Positions 1 to 9,752 are shown, counted from the stretch's first letter. The stretch: 64,000 nucleotides of DNA from Lentiprolixibacter aurantiacus (GCF_026241225.1 NZ_JAPFQP010000002.1:372001-436000), one strand, 5' to 3'. A program made the numbers and translations. Notes: generated by a model from the sequence alone, not told the origin.

Positions 1-1344
1 AAAAACCGAACGCTTGTAATGGTTGGCCGCTACGGTAAGTTTGTCTACCGTGGTCTGTCCTATGCCCCGCGCGGGGAAATTTATTACCCGCTTCAGGGCT
101 TCCTCGTCCTTTGGGTTTATGATTAACCTCAGGTATGAAAGTAAATCCTTGATCTCCTTGCGCTGGTAGAAAGAAACACCCCCGTAAATCCGGTAGGGAA
201 TATCCCGTTTCCTCAGGGCGTCTTCTATGGAACGCGATTGGGAATTGGTACGGTACAAAACAGCAAAATCGGAGTGTTTCAGCTGCAACTGCATGGTGTT
301 CTCGAATATAGAACCGGCTACATAGCGGCCCTCATCTGCATCTGTGGGACTCCTGTGCAATTTGATCTTAGGACCTTCTTCATTAGCGGTCCAGACAACT
401 TTCTTGAGCTGGTCTTTATTGTTAGCTATTATGGAATTAGCCGCATTGACGATGTTCTTGGTGGAACGGTAATTCTGTTCCAGGCGGTAGACTGCGGCAT
501 CGTCATAGTCTCTCTGGAAATTGAGTATATTAGAGATATTGGCCCCTCGAAAAGAGTAAATACTCTGAGCATCGTCCCCTACCACGCAAATATTGTGGTA
601 CCGGTCTGCCAGTGCCCTGACAATCAGATACTGGGAATGATTGGTGTCCTGATACTCGTCAACCAGAATATAACGGAAACGGTCCTGATACTTCATTAGT
701 ACGTCAGGAAATCTGCTAAGCAATTCATTGGTGCGCAGCAACAAATCGTCAAAATCCATTGCACCAGCTTTAAAACATCGGTCTACGTAGTTTTGGTAGA
801 TCTCACCCATTCGGGGGCGTCTGGCCATAGCGTCTGCCTCCATAAGCTCCGGATTCTGCAAATAGGCCTTGACCGTAATCAGGCTGTTTTTATAGGCAGA
901 TATCCTGCTCTGTACCTGTTTGTACTTATATACATCTTTATCAAGCCCCATTTCCTTAATAATGGAAGCAATAAGCCTCTGGGAATCCTGGGTGTCGTAA
1001 ATAGTAAAATTACTGGGGTAGCCTAACTTCTGACCATCAAATCGAAGCAGACGGGCAAAGACCGAATGGAATGTACCCATCCATAGGTTCTTGGCTTCAG
1101 CACCTCCTACCAATTGTTCAATCCGTGCTTTCATTTCCCGGGCAGCCTTGTTTGTGAAGGTAAGGGCCAGAATATTAAAAGGATCTATACCCTGTTTCAT
1201 CAGGTGAGCAATGCGATAGGTAAGTACACGGGTTTTCCCGGAGCCAGCACCGGCGATAACCATGAGTGGCCCTTCTTTATGCACAACGGGGGCTCTCTGC
1301 GCTTCATTCAACTCCCCCAGAAAAGTATTCAATTCACTAGACAT
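1..1344 (-). CDS. uvrD: UvrD/PcrA-type superfamily 1 DNA helicase, partial (C-terminus beyond window)
   Basis: ATP-dependent 3'-5' helicase of the UvrD/PcrA/Rep family, acting in nucleotide-excision and mismatch repair. The 448 codons present begin MSSELNTFLGELNEAQ. They show the Q-motif, Walker A (GAGSGKT, about residues 30-36), motif Ia (TFTNKAA), the DEYQDTN Walker B motif near residue 220, GDDAQSIY (motif III) and YRSTKNI (motif IV). The gene runs off the left edge, so motifs V and VI and the C-terminal region are missing. The start is the ATG at 1344, the first in frame before the Q-motif. It is divergent from the exported amidohydrolase, with about 200 bp between them. Family assignment is firm; uvrD versus pcrA naming is convention. 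Confidence 0.95.
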   Translation of the reverse strand, partial: MSSELNTFLGELNEAQRAPVVHKEGPLMVIAGAGSGKTRVLTYRIAHLMKQGIDPFNILALTFTNKAAREMKARIEQLVGGAEAKNLWMGTFHSVFARLLRFDGQKLGYPSNFTIYDTQDSQRLIASIIKEMGLDKDVYKYKQVQSRISAYKNSLITVKAYLQNPELMEADAMARRPRMGEIYQNYVDRCFKAGAMDFDDLLLRTNELLSRFPDVLMKYQDRFRYILVDEYQDTNHSQYLIVRALADRYHNICVVGDDAQSIYSFRGANISNILNFQRDYDDAAVYRLEQNYRSTKNIVNAANSIIANNKDQLKKVVWTANEEGPKIKLHRSPTDADEGRYVAGSIFENTMQLQLKHSDFAVLYRTNSQSRSIEDALRKRDIPYRIYGGVSFYQRKEIKDLLSYLRLIINPKDEEALKRVINFPARGIGQTTVDKLTVAANHYKRSVF

Positions 1345-1548
1345 TTTCGAAGCGTGAAGTTAGCCATATTTCAGGTCCGGAAAAAGACCCCTCTGAAATA
1401 TTATGAACATCCTGAAGCCTATTAGTACATTTTGGATATATTTAGGGGCCAAAATTGGGAAGAAGCAGCAGTACAAAATAAGTTTGATAACTGTATTGTT
1501 GCTTCAAATATTTGGATTAACCAGCGAATTGAAATTATTATAGTCTTT

Positions 1549-2826
1549 ATGAAAAAGTTTTTTGTTTTCTCCATATTACTGAGCAGTCTAACCGTATTTG
1601 GACAGGGGTACGATCTGAGTTCTGATTACGAGGCCATAGAAGATAAGGTAATCACCTGGAGGAGAGATATTCACAGGAACCCGGAGCTGTCTAACCGCGA
1701 ATTCAAAACAGCTGAAAAAATAGCAAAACACCTGAATTCACTTGGTATGGAAGTACAAACCGGGGTAGCCCATACCGGAGTGGTTGGGGTATTAAAAGGC
1801 GACCTTCCAGGTAAAGTGGTAGCCCTAAGGGCAGACATTGACGCCTTGCCGGTTACGGAGCGAAATGACCTCCCTTTCAAATCTGAGGTAACTTCGGAAT
1901 TCCTTGGTGAAAAAGTCGGGGTTATGCACGCCTGTGGTCATGATACCCATACGGCCATACTCATGGGCGTTGCTGAAATCCTGTCCAACAACAAGGATAA
2001 GATTCGGGGTACCGTTAAGTTTATCTTTCAACCTGCAGAAGAAGGTCCGCCGCCCGGGGAAGAAGGAGGGGCATTCCTCATGGTCAAGGAAGGCGTGCTC
2101 AAAAACCCCGATGTCTCAGCGATCTTTGGTCTTCATATCAATTCCGAGACTCCTGTTGGGGTAATACGATATAAGTCCGGTGGTACAATGGCTGCAGCTC
2201 AGGAGTTCAATATCAAAGTGAAGGGAAAGCAATCTCATGGCTCCCAGCCCTGGTCTGGTGTGGATCCCATATTAATCAGTGCTAAAATCATTGACGGTTT
2301 ACAAACCATAATCAGCAGGGAAGCCAAGCTAACCCAGGAAGCTGCAGTAATTACTGTAGGAAAAATAAAAAGTGGAGTGCGCTTCAATATTATCCCGGAA
2401 AGTGCCGAGATGATCGGTACAATCAGGACCCTTGATTATGGTATGAAAGACCAAATCAACAAAAGGATGATGGAAATGGTGCCCACTATTGCCAAAGCAT
2501 ACGGGGGTGAAGCTGTGATTACAATCAAAGATGCGACTGACATTACCTTTAACGATCCGGAATTAGTGACCCAGATGTTGCCTACCCTGGAACGTGTAGC
2601 CGGTAACTCCAATGTTCAAACGCAAAAAGCAGTCACCGGTGCAGAAGATTTTTCATATTACCAGCGGGATGTCCCCGGATTTTTCTTTTTCCTTGGAGGG
2701 ATGACCCCTGGTAACAATGAGGCCTTTCCACATCATACGCCGGACTTCCTGATAGACGACAGTGGTTTAATTCTTGGTGTTAAAGCATTGACCGAAATGA
2801 GCCTGGATTACCTTAACAGAAGTTAA
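1549..2826 (+). CDS. Exported M20D-family amidohydrolase/peptidase
   Basis: Zinc-dependent M20D hydrolase of the N-acyl-amino-acid / hippurate amidohydrolase type, expected to cleave amide bonds of N-acylated amino acids or small peptides. Metal ligands are visible as HACGHDTH and the AEEG pair; a dimerisation domain follows and EDFSYY sits near the C-terminus. The frame is open from 1432, but the ATG at 1549 gives a clean signal peptide (MKKFFVFSILLSSLTVFGQ), so the earlier 39 codons are judged untranslated. The product of 425 aa has the usual family length plus the signal peptide. It should work in the periplasm or at the surface. The substrate cannot be read from sequence. Confidence 0.9.
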   Translation: MKKFFVFSILLSSLTVFGQGYDLSSDYEAIEDKVITWRRDIHRNPELSNREFKTAEKIAKHLNSLGMEVQTGVAHTGVVGVLKGDLPGKVVALRADIDALPVTERNDLPFKSEVTSEFLGEKVGVMHACGHDTHTAILMGVAEILSNNKDKIRGTVKFIFQPAEEGPPPGEEGGAFLMVKEGVLKNPDVSAIFGLHINSETPVGVIRYKSGGTMAAAQEFNIKVKGKQSHGSQPWSGVDPILISAKIIDGLQTIISREAKLTQEAAVITVGKIKSGVRFNIIPESAEMIGTIRTLDYGMKDQINKRMMEMVPTIAKAYGGEAVITIKDATDITFNDPELVTQMLPTLERVAGNSNVQTQKAVTGAEDFSYYQRDVPGFFFFLGGMTPGNNEAFPHHTPDFLIDDSGLILGVKALTEMSLDYLNRS

Positions 2827-2896
2827 AACAAGATATTCCATTCATAATGGAAGCATAAAAGGCCGAATGTGAATGTTCCGGAATCAGGAATTCAAT

Positions 2897-2904
2897 TATT
2901 TTTG
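2897..2904 (+). promoter_or_regulatory. Candidate Bacteroidota -7 element for the 2934 gene
   Basis: The sequence TATTTTTG is an exact match to the TAnnTTTG -7 consensus of Bacteroidota sigma factors and lies 29 bp before the ATG at 2934. No clear TTTG is seen at -33, so this is a partial match only. Confidence 0.35.
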
Positions 2905-2933
2905 TTCCGAAATTGATCAATAAATACCTCTAC

Positions 2934-3704
2934 ATGAAGAAATCTTTACTATTGCTTGTATTGATTGCCCTATCATACTCCCTGAATGCGCAGAGCAAGA
3001 GGGAGCTATTTGCCGAAATAGACCAGCTCAGGGCGGAACTCTCACAGAAAGACAGTGTAATAGCCAGTGCGCAGCAACAGGAAAAGATCAGCACTGCCAG
3101 GGCGGCCGTATTTGAGCGGCAGGTTAGTGAGCTGCAGGATGCCAATGCTACCCTGCTTAAAAACCTGAAAATCTTTACCGAGGCCTCCAGCCGGAGATCA
3201 GAGAGCATAGGGGCAACCCTGGAAAGCCTGCGGGAAAAAGAATCGCGATTAAAAATAATCAACGACCAGTTTAGCAAAGGTGATTCCATCGCGTTGCTAA
3301 TGGTAACCGACTTTAAAAATACGCTTGGGGAAGGTGCTCAGATAAAAATTGGACAGGGAATGCTGGCACTACCGTTATCTCATGAATTCCTTGTTGGGGA
3401 AAATGAAAATGCGGACACCCTCAGTCTGGAAGCCAGTGATTACCTGAAAAAGGTAGGGCAGGTATTAAAACAATACCCCACCTGGCAGCTTGGCCTTATT
3501 ACCCAGGATAACGGAATGATCGACGAAGAAAACCGGGATGCCCAGATAACTGCAGTCCTGGATATTATAAACCAGGAAACCGGTATCCCGGCCTGGCAGA
3601 TAACCCAAAGAAAACTGGATGGGTTGATAAACGCCCTGGAAATCCGATTGCATCCCGATTACGCAGATTTCTATCGAACCATAAGGAAAAGCATGAAGAA
3701 TTAA
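2934..3704 (+). CDS. Secreted coiled-coil protein with degenerate OmpA-like C-terminus
   Basis: Unknown protein of 256 aa. The ATG at 2934 is preferred to the one at 2913 because it gives a standard signal peptide (MKKSLLLLVLIALSYSLNAQ). Residues about 25-115 are heptad-like and rich in E, Q, K and A (REL..EIDQLRAELSQKD), so a coiled coil is likely. The C-terminal part (LSLEASDYLKKVGQVLKQYP, then a final amphipathic helix) resembles the peptidoglycan-binding OmpA/MotB fold but lacks a recognisable TDxxG-type motif. It may be a periplasmic scaffold protein. The function is inferred only from this shape. Confidence 0.7.
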   Translation: MKKSLLLLVLIALSYSLNAQSKRELFAEIDQLRAELSQKDSVIASAQQQEKISTARAAVFERQVSELQDANATLLKNLKIFTEASSRRSESIGATLESLREKESRLKIINDQFSKGDSIALLMVTDFKNTLGEGAQIKIGQGMLALPLSHEFLVGENENADTLSLEASDYLKKVGQVLKQYPTWQLGLITQDNGMIDEENRDAQITAVLDIINQETGIPAWQITQRKLDGLINALEIRLHPDYADFYRTIRKSMKN

Positions 3705-3789
3705 AGGGGGTTGATCCTGCTATTTGTAACCTGATATACTTTTTTAAATCGGCATGCGTTGTAAAACCGTTAACCAAACCTAATATAAA

Positions 3790-4317
3790 ATGACCGGAGA
3801 CGGAATTTTCCAACTATTCGCCTACCTCTTGCCAGCCGTGGTAACCGGAGCCGTGGCGTTTTATTTTTTCAGATTACACACCAGAAATGAAGAAGGCCGG
3901 AGACGGTTCCTATTGCATAAGGACTCTCAAAAAAATGCGATGCCTATACGCCTACAGGCCTATGAGCGAATGGCATTGTTCCTGGAGCGTATCGCAATTC
4001 CAAGCCTTGTGGTTCGCGTTGCTCCACGTTCGGCCGACAAGAATGAATACGAAAATCTGTTGATCAAAACCATAGAGAACGAATTTGAACACAACCTTTC
4101 CCAGCAGATTTACATGAGCGATGAATGCTGGAATATCATCAAGGCGGCCAAAAACGCCACCATACAAACCATCCGAAAAGCAGGCATGAGTGAATCAGAC
4201 TCTTCAGATAAGCTTAGGGAAGATATCCTGAATGCCACTATGGAAAAACAATCTCCTTCGGCCACGGCATTGGCTTATATCAAAAAGGAGATCAGCGGTC
4301 TTTGGAAATCCATTTAG
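3790..4317 (+). CDS. Conserved membrane-anchored hypothetical protein
   Basis: Protein of 175 aa with one N-terminal transmembrane segment (about residues 8-27, LFAYLLPAVVTGAVAFYFF). A basic stretch and a mostly helical cytoplasmic-type domain follow, with conserved-looking RLQAYERMALFLERI and IYMSDECWNIIKAAK segments. I do not recognise a characterised family, although the pattern is typical of single-pass Bacteroidota proteins of unknown function. It ends 6 bp before the convergent patatin gene, so it is probably the last gene of its transcript. Confidence 0.7.
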   Translation: MTGDGIFQLFAYLLPAVVTGAVAFYFFRLHTRNEEGRRRFLLHKDSQKNAMPIRLQAYERMALFLERIAIPSLVVRVAPRSADKNEYENLLIKTIENEFEHNLSQQIYMSDECWNIIKAAKNATIQTIRKAGMSESDSSDKLREDILNATMEKQSPSATALAYIKKEISGLWKSI

Positions 4318-4323
4318 GGGGTT

Positions 4324-5238
4324 TTACTCTTGTTGCTCAGGTTCAATTTCACTGATTTCCTGGTTTTTCTTTTTGGCAAACTGATAACCGCTATGCCACC
4401 ATTCAGTCATCTTCTCCTTGTCGAATATCAGTGAGTTTGTAGTTAATACAGACGGGGTGTAATAGAAATTAATAATGGTATTGTGGTTGTTTGCTACAAA
4501 TTTCCCGATACGAATATTCTGCCTTTCTATTCGATCCAGCATAAACCCAAACATACTGGTCAAAAGCGAAAAGGCATTCTTGGATGGCAGCCGGTTGACA
4601 TGTGTGATTTCTGTATGAAGGATAATAGCATCAACCACGGTTGCCCCTCTTTTAATAGCTTCTTCAATAGGCACCATACTTCCAAGGCCGCCATCGGCAT
4701 ATTCACATCCCTCCTTGCGAACCAGGCTCATAAAAGGCGTATAGTTGCAGGATATCCAAATCCATTCGCAAAAGTCCTCATAGGAGAAATCGCGAATCGA
4801 TTTGTATTCAACGGTGTTAAGCGAAAGATTGGAAACTGTAACGACAATCTCTTTCGAACCGGATCTGAGTTTATGGAACTCTTCCGGGGTAAAGGTCTCC
4901 CGGATAAGGTTGAGGAGGTTGTAACTTTCTCCAAAGGTCTTACTGCCTCTGTAAAAGTTCTTGAGTACATTCCAGTGGTTGATGGCAATGTTGGCCACAC
5001 CATGTTTGTTCTGGATCAGAAACGGGCAGTTGCTAAAAATCTTATCCTGGTTAACTGAGGTGTATACCCCCTTGATCTTCTCAATTTTCTTCAGGGCCAG
5101 ATGAGAGATTAAGAGACTTCCGGTAGAAGTGCCCAAATACAGATCATAATTATAGCCCAGGCCTTCCATAAGATATTGCGCAACTCCTCCGGCAAAAGCT
5201 CCTTTGCTACCTCCTCCAGAAATTACCAGTGCTCTCAT
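4324..5238 (-). CDS. Patatin-like phospholipase
   Basis: Serine lipid acyl hydrolase with a Ser-Asp dyad. The oxyanion-hole motif GGGSKG is at residues 8-13, the nucleophile elbow GTSTG at 36-40 (Ser38), and the Asp in ADGGLGS near residue 181. There is no signal peptide, so it is probably cytoplasmic and acts on phospholipid or neutral lipid acyl esters. The start codon overlaps the stop of the upstream M1 peptidase gene by 4 bp (ATGA), which suggests translational coupling. At 304 aa it has the usual length for bacterial patatins. Confidence 0.9.
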   Translation of the reverse strand: MRALVISGGGSKGAFAGGVAQYLMEGLGYNYDLYLGTSTGSLLISHLALKKIEKIKGVYTSVNQDKIFSNCPFLIQNKHGVANIAINHWNVLKNFYRGSKTFGESYNLLNLIRETFTPEEFHKLRSGSKEIVVTVSNLSLNTVEYKSIRDFSYEDFCEWIWISCNYTPFMSLVRKEGCEYADGGLGSMVPIEEAIKRGATVVDAIILHTEITHVNRLPSKNAFSLLTSMFGFMLDRIERQNIRIGKFVANNHNTIINFYYTPSVLTTNSLIFDKEKMTEWWHSGYQFAKKKNQEISEIEPEQQE

Positions 5239-7328
5239 GATCCCAGGCTTTTATTTAGATAGACCCGCTCCTTTTGCCCCAATTCGCTGAGCATGCCTTG
5301 TACGCGATGTCTATAGACCTCGTCCCGTAATAGTTCTTCCATTAAATTTCGGGCAAAATTTCGAAACTGCCAGACATGATGTACGCAGGCCTGTGCCAAA
5401 TCTTTCAAATTCTGGTCATTCAGCCCCAGCACATCGTGAATAACAACAAAAGCAGTTTGTCTCACCTCAAAACCGTTGTAATTTGCAGTATAACCCCTTA
5501 GCTCTTTTTCCCAATTAGCTTTGGTTTCAGGCGTTCCATAATCCGGTGTTAGCAACGATAACAGCAGCCATGTTAAACGAAAACTCCTGTTGGGTAATCC
5601 GAAAACACCACTGGTAGCATTGAGATATTGCTTCCGCTTATCCGGAAAACTTATCCATAATTTATAGAGTGCATTCTCCCTGGTGATATAACTCGGGGTT
5701 TCCAAAAAGGATTCAAAAGTAGTCTGCATTTCAGGTGTTACACTGGGAAGGCTAACCGCAACTGCCTGATTGACTTTTAAAAGGTCTTCCCTGGCTACAT
5801 TTTTGAGGAAGTGTTCGGACAAGGAGGTTGAATAACCCTTTATGATTCTGCCTTTCAGTTCAGGGTCATCTATATCATTCCAATATTCCTGTACAATATC
5901 CTCATTGGTTTCCGGACGAACCATTAGTTCCTGCTGCAATTTCAGGAACGATCCAACTGAAGGGCTTTTTTTCCTGAGATGATCCTCAGCTTGTTTATAC
6001 GGAAAAGTGGCGGAATCAAACCAGGTTTTGCGGAAATCTTCCAGGCTGCACCGGCATTGCTCTTCAAAAACTGTAAAGAACTGGGACAGGGTGGCATTAT
6101 TAAATGCGTATTCCTCCAGAAACTCCCTGATACTCTTTCGGAATATCTCTTTGCCCACAGCTTCATTAAGCATCAAAGCTGCCCAGGCCCCTTTTTCATA
6201 AAATGTAAGGCTGCCTGCTTTTGGATCTGTGAGTGCTTCGCCTTGTCCCCTGGCATCCTGTTGTTTTAATTGTTGAGCCGTATCCCAGAGTTTCCAGTAA
6301 AAGTAATCTTCCCCAAAAATTTGCTTTTCTGAAAGGTAGGCATAATAGGTAGCTAGCCCTTCATGCAGCCAGTGCTGGCCTGCATCCGTTTCGGTTACCA
6401 TATTACCAAACCATTGGTGTGCCAGTTCGTGTGCATTTACATTTACATAGTTCAAATCCCTGAAAGCGGTAGAATCGACAACATATCCATCAGAATAAAT
6501 CGTAAGGCCAGTATTCTCCATGCCAGCGTACAAAAAATCGCGCACAGGAACCTGCTTGTAGTTTTGCCAGGGATAGGGGACCCCAATTTCCGATTCCAGA
6601 AAGTTGAATATCTCCTCAGAGTAACGATAGGTAGGTTCACTTTTTTGATGGTCTTTCCTGTAGGAATATAGGAAGATCGGTATGCCACTACGACTACTGC
6701 TGGTTGAAGAAACGTAATCCCCAATAGCAAAGGCGAGCAGGTAACTGCTCATGGGCCGGTCCATTTTATACTTCCATATTTTTTGACTTCTGGCAGTCCT
6801 GGCATTGCGTAGCCTGCCATTGGCAATTACCTCATAACCCTTATCAAAACTTATAGCCAAATCAATTATGATCTTTTCATTCATATCATCTGGGGCAGGC
6901 ACCCAATTGCTTGTGTATTTACCCTGGCCTTGTGTCCAGACTTGTTCATTCCGTGGGATACTATCCTGCCACCCAAGGAAATAGACGGCCTGCGCTGGTT
7001 GAGTACGGTATGAAATTTCCAGGCGGTAGCGCTTACCCCTCCCTAGGCTTTTGCCGACAACAATCTTCTTTCCATCATATTTATACGCAACTTCTTTACC
7101 ATTCAGGCGCACTGTGTTAAGTTCCATATCCCTGGCATCCAGATAGAGAGAATCAAGGTGGTCCAGGGCAGTTAATTTATACCTTACCTTACCTCGAATC
7201 TCCTCTTTGAAGGGATCAATTTTCACCTCTATAGATCCCTTAATAAAATCATAAGGCCAGTTGGTCTGACTTATTAGCTGAACTCCTATTAGCAGGAAGG
7301 CAAGAGAAGTTATTAACTTTTTATACAT
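5235..7328 (-). CDS. Exported M1-family metallo-aminopeptidase
   Basis: Zinc aminopeptidase of the M1 (PepN/leukotriene A4 hydrolase) family. The zinc motif HELAHQWFGN is near residue 300 with the downstream Glu ligand in WLHEGLATYYAY. The substrate-recognition motif appears as GMEN (AGMENTG). A signal peptide (MYKKLITSLAFLLIGVQLISQ) places it in the periplasm or outer membrane. The 697 aa cover the beta-saddle N-domain, the catalytic domain and a long helical C-terminal region. It is the first gene of a two-gene unit with the patatin-like phospholipase, and a good promoter match lies just upstream. Confidence 0.93.
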   Translation of the reverse strand: MYKKLITSLAFLLIGVQLISQTNWPYDFIKGSIEVKIDPFKEEIRGKVRYKLTALDHLDSLYLDARDMELNTVRLNGKEVAYKYDGKKIVVGKSLGRGKRYRLEISYRTQPAQAVYFLGWQDSIPRNEQVWTQGQGKYTSNWVPAPDDMNEKIIIDLAISFDKGYEVIANGRLRNARTARSQKIWKYKMDRPMSSYLLAFAIGDYVSSTSSSRSGIPIFLYSYRKDHQKSEPTYRYSEEIFNFLESEIGVPYPWQNYKQVPVRDFLYAGMENTGLTIYSDGYVVDSTAFRDLNYVNVNAHELAHQWFGNMVTETDAGQHWLHEGLATYYAYLSEKQIFGEDYFYWKLWDTAQQLKQQDARGQGEALTDPKAGSLTFYEKGAWAALMLNEAVGKEIFRKSIREFLEEYAFNNATLSQFFTVFEEQCRCSLEDFRKTWFDSATFPYKQAEDHLRKKSPSVGSFLKLQQELMVRPETNEDIVQEYWNDIDDPELKGRIIKGYSTSLSEHFLKNVAREDLLKVNQAVAVSLPSVTPEMQTTFESFLETPSYITRENALYKLWISFPDKRKQYLNATSGVFGLPNRSFRLTWLLLSLLTPDYGTPETKANWEKELRGYTANYNGFEVRQTAFVVIHDVLGLNDQNLKDLAQACVHHVWQFRNFARNLMEELLRDEVYRHRVQGMLSELGQKERVYLNKSLGS

Positions 7329-7344
7329 GAAGTACTTTCTCTTT

Positions 7345-7376
7345 CAAATTTAGCATTTTGGATCGTTGCACTTCAA
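7345..7376 (-). promoter_or_regulatory. Bacteroidota-type promoter of the M1 peptidase-patatin operon
   Basis: On the minus strand a TTG (7374-7376) is followed after 21 bp by TAAATTTG (7345-7352), an exact TAnnTTTG -7 element. The predicted transcript start is about 10 nt before the ATG at 7328. The region also separates this operon from the divergent recG. Confidence 0.5.
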
Positions 7377-7400
7377 TTCTGTAACTAGTATTTTAGTTGC

Positions 7401-9506
7401 ATGATGAGCAGCAGCCTACAAGCTCCGGTAACCTATTTGAAAGGTGTTGGTCCCAACAGGGCTGATCTACTCAAATCGGAACTTGGCATTCACACCTATC
7501 AGGATCTGCTCCAGCTTTTCCCCAACCGATATATTGACAAAACGCGCTACTATAAAATCAGTGAGTTGCAGCGAACCCCGGCAGAAGTGCAAATCGTAGG
7601 GAAAATCACCCATATAGAGCTGATAAAACAAAAAAAGGGGAGTCGGTTGGTGGCCTCATTTATTGATGAAACCGGTTCCATGGAATTAGTATGGTTCAGG
7701 AGTCAGAAATGGATTCGGGAAAACCTCAAACTGAATACACCCTATGTAATCTTCGGGCGAACCAACTGGTTCAATGGTAAATTCTCCATGCCGCACCCTG
7801 AGATGGAGCTCTGGGAGGAACACAAGCAGGGGGTTCGCATAGCCATGCAGCCTATCTACCCTTCCACGGAAAAACTATCGAACAAAGGGGTAACCAACAG
7901 GGTAATCAGCAAATGTATACAACAGCTTTTTATGGAAACGGGGAGCAAATTCCCGGAGACGCTCCCACCCTATCTCTGTGATGAGTTGCGGTTGCTACCA
8001 AAAAGCGAGGCCCTCTACAACATACACTTCCCCAAAAATCAGGAATTTCTGGCCAGGGCAGAGTTCCGACTCAAGTTTGAAGAGTTATTTTACATTCAAC
8101 TGCAATTGCTTACCAAAAAGATTAGCAGGAAGAAAAAGATCAAAGGGTTTCCTTTTGAACAGGTAGGCACATATTTCAATGAATTTTATGAGCACCACCT
8201 CCCTTTTGAGCTTACAAAAGCCCAAAAACGGGTTCTCAAGGAGATACGTGCAGACCTTGGGAGTCAGGCACAAATGAACCGCCTGCTACAGGGCGATGTA
8301 GGATCTGGAAAGACCATTGTGGCCCTGATGTCTATGCTTCTGGCTATGGATAATGGCTATCAGGCCTGCATGATGGCCCCAACAGAAATCCTGGCGATTC
8401 AGCATTACCAGAGTTTAAAATCTTTGCTGGGTTCCATGGATGTAAATGTGTCCTTACTCACCGGTTCGGTTAAAAAGAAGGATCGTACCCAAATTCACCA
8501 GGATCTTGAATCAGGTAAGCTGCATATCCTTGTTGGCACACACGCGGTTCTTGAAGAAAAGGTGGTTTTCCAGAATCTGGGACTGGCGATTATTGATGAG
8601 CAACACAGGTTTGGAGTAGCGCAACGATCCAAGATGTGGCACAAAAATGTGATCCCACCACATATCCTGGTAATGACTGCTACCCCAATCCCCCGCACCT
8701 TAGCCATGAGCCTGTATGGAGACCTGGATATTTCAGTAATCGATGAATTGCCCCCGGGCAGAAAACCCGTTAAGACGGTACACCGATATGACCAAAACAG
8801 ACTCAAAGTTTTTCGTTTCATTCGCGATGAAATCAGGAAAGGGCGACAGGTCTATGTGGTTTATCCACTGATCAAGGAGTCAGAAGCCCTGGATTACAAG
8901 GATTTGATGGACGGATATGAAAGCATCTCCCGGGACTTCCCAATGCCAGATTATCAGATTTCCATTGTTCACGGCAGGATGAAAGCCGAAGACAAGGATT
9001 ATGAAATGCAGCGCTTTGTGAAAGGGGAAACCCAGATCATGGTAGCCACAACCGTAATTGAGGTAGGTGTAAATATTCCAAATGCCTCGGTAATGATTAT
9101 CGAAAGCGCAGAAAGGTTCGGTTTGTCTCAATTACATCAATTAAGGGGACGTGTGGGGCGTGGTGCAGAACAGAGTTACTGTATCCTGATCACTGGATCC
9201 AAACTATCCAATGACGCACAAACGCGTATACAAACCATGGTGCGGACCAATGATGGATTCGAAATAGCAGAAGTTGACCTTCGGTTGCGCGGACCTGGTG
9301 ATCTTATGGGAACCCAGCAAAGCGGTGTATTGAACCTCAGGATTGCAGATGTAGTTCGGGACAGGGATATCCTTAAGACGGCCCGTTTCTATGCGCAGGC
9401 TGTTCTGAGGGAAGACCCGGAATTGAAACTTGAAAAGAACCGGGCGGTTAAGGCCACTTACGCCCGACTCAAAGCACACAAGGAAATTTGGAATTATATC
9501 AGCTAG
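7401..9506 (+). CDS. recG: ATP-dependent DNA helicase RecG
   Basis: Branch-migrating helicase that reverses stalled forks and processes Holliday junctions. The 701 aa comprise an N-terminal wedge/OB domain (about 1-230), then the helicase core with Walker A GDVGSGKT near residue 297, DEQHRFG (motif II), TATPIPRT (motif III), VATTVIEVGVN and the QLRGRVGRG motif VI, followed by the RecG C-terminal segment. It starts with a double ATG; either could serve. Length and motif order match the family fully. Confidence 0.97.
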   Translation: MMSSSLQAPVTYLKGVGPNRADLLKSELGIHTYQDLLQLFPNRYIDKTRYYKISELQRTPAEVQIVGKITHIELIKQKKGSRLVASFIDETGSMELVWFRSQKWIRENLKLNTPYVIFGRTNWFNGKFSMPHPEMELWEEHKQGVRIAMQPIYPSTEKLSNKGVTNRVISKCIQQLFMETGSKFPETLPPYLCDELRLLPKSEALYNIHFPKNQEFLARAEFRLKFEELFYIQLQLLTKKISRKKKIKGFPFEQVGTYFNEFYEHHLPFELTKAQKRVLKEIRADLGSQAQMNRLLQGDVGSGKTIVALMSMLLAMDNGYQACMMAPTEILAIQHYQSLKSLLGSMDVNVSLLTGSVKKKDRTQIHQDLESGKLHILVGTHAVLEEKVVFQNLGLAIIDEQHRFGVAQRSKMWHKNVIPPHILVMTATPIPRTLAMSLYGDLDISVIDELPPGRKPVKTVHRYDQNRLKVFRFIRDEIRKGRQVYVVYPLIKESEALDYKDLMDGYESISRDFPMPDYQISIVHGRMKAEDKDYEMQRFVKGETQIMVATTVIEVGVNIPNASVMIIESAERFGLSQLHQLRGRVGRGAEQSYCILITGSKLSNDAQTRIQTMVRTNDGFEIAEVDLRLRGPGDLMGTQQSGVLNLRIADVVRDRDILKTARFYAQAVLREDPELKLEKNRAVKATYARLKAHKEIWNYIS

Positions 9507-9632
9507 TCGTCCGGTTGAACCAATTAGACCTCATTAAAGTGTGCTGATCTCAGGATAAGCTGTTTACCATACGGGATAAACGTTCAATTGAACTTTGTTC
9601 ATTAGCATTGTATTAATTTGATTATGTGATGT

Positions 9633-9649
9633 TTACATAGGCTATGTAA
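9633..9649. promoter_or_regulatory. Perfect 17-bp palindrome upstream of the leu operon
   Basis: The arms TTACATAG and CTATGTAA are exact reverse complements around a single G. The site lies 104-120 bp before leuC and about 30 bp before the predicted -33 box, so it is a candidate operator or activator site for branched-chain amino-acid control. The binding protein is unknown. Confidence 0.4.
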
Positions 9650-9680
9650 GGCTTGAACATCGTAATTTCAACTGGCTTTT

Positions 9681-9713
9681 TTTGGCCTGCCCTATTGTGT
9701 ATGGCTATTTTTG
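9681..9713 (+). promoter_or_regulatory. Predicted promoter of leuCD-leuA'-leuB
   Basis: TTTG (9681-9684) is followed after 21 bp by TATTTTTG (9706-9713). This is a full match to the Bacteroidota TTTG-N19-21-TAnnTTTG promoter, about 40 bp before the leuC ATG. Confidence 0.55.
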
Positions 9714-9752
9714 AATGTTTGAAATTTTTAGACAAAAATCGGAACCGTCAAT

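Noticed and set aside
1432-1548. Upstream start for the M20 amidohydrolase
   Set aside because: The extra 39 codons do not resemble the family and would bury the signal peptide.
4483-5058. 191-codon frame opposite the patatin gene
   Set aside because: The patatin motifs on the minus strand are complete, and the plus-strand frame has no promoter, signal or family resemblance.
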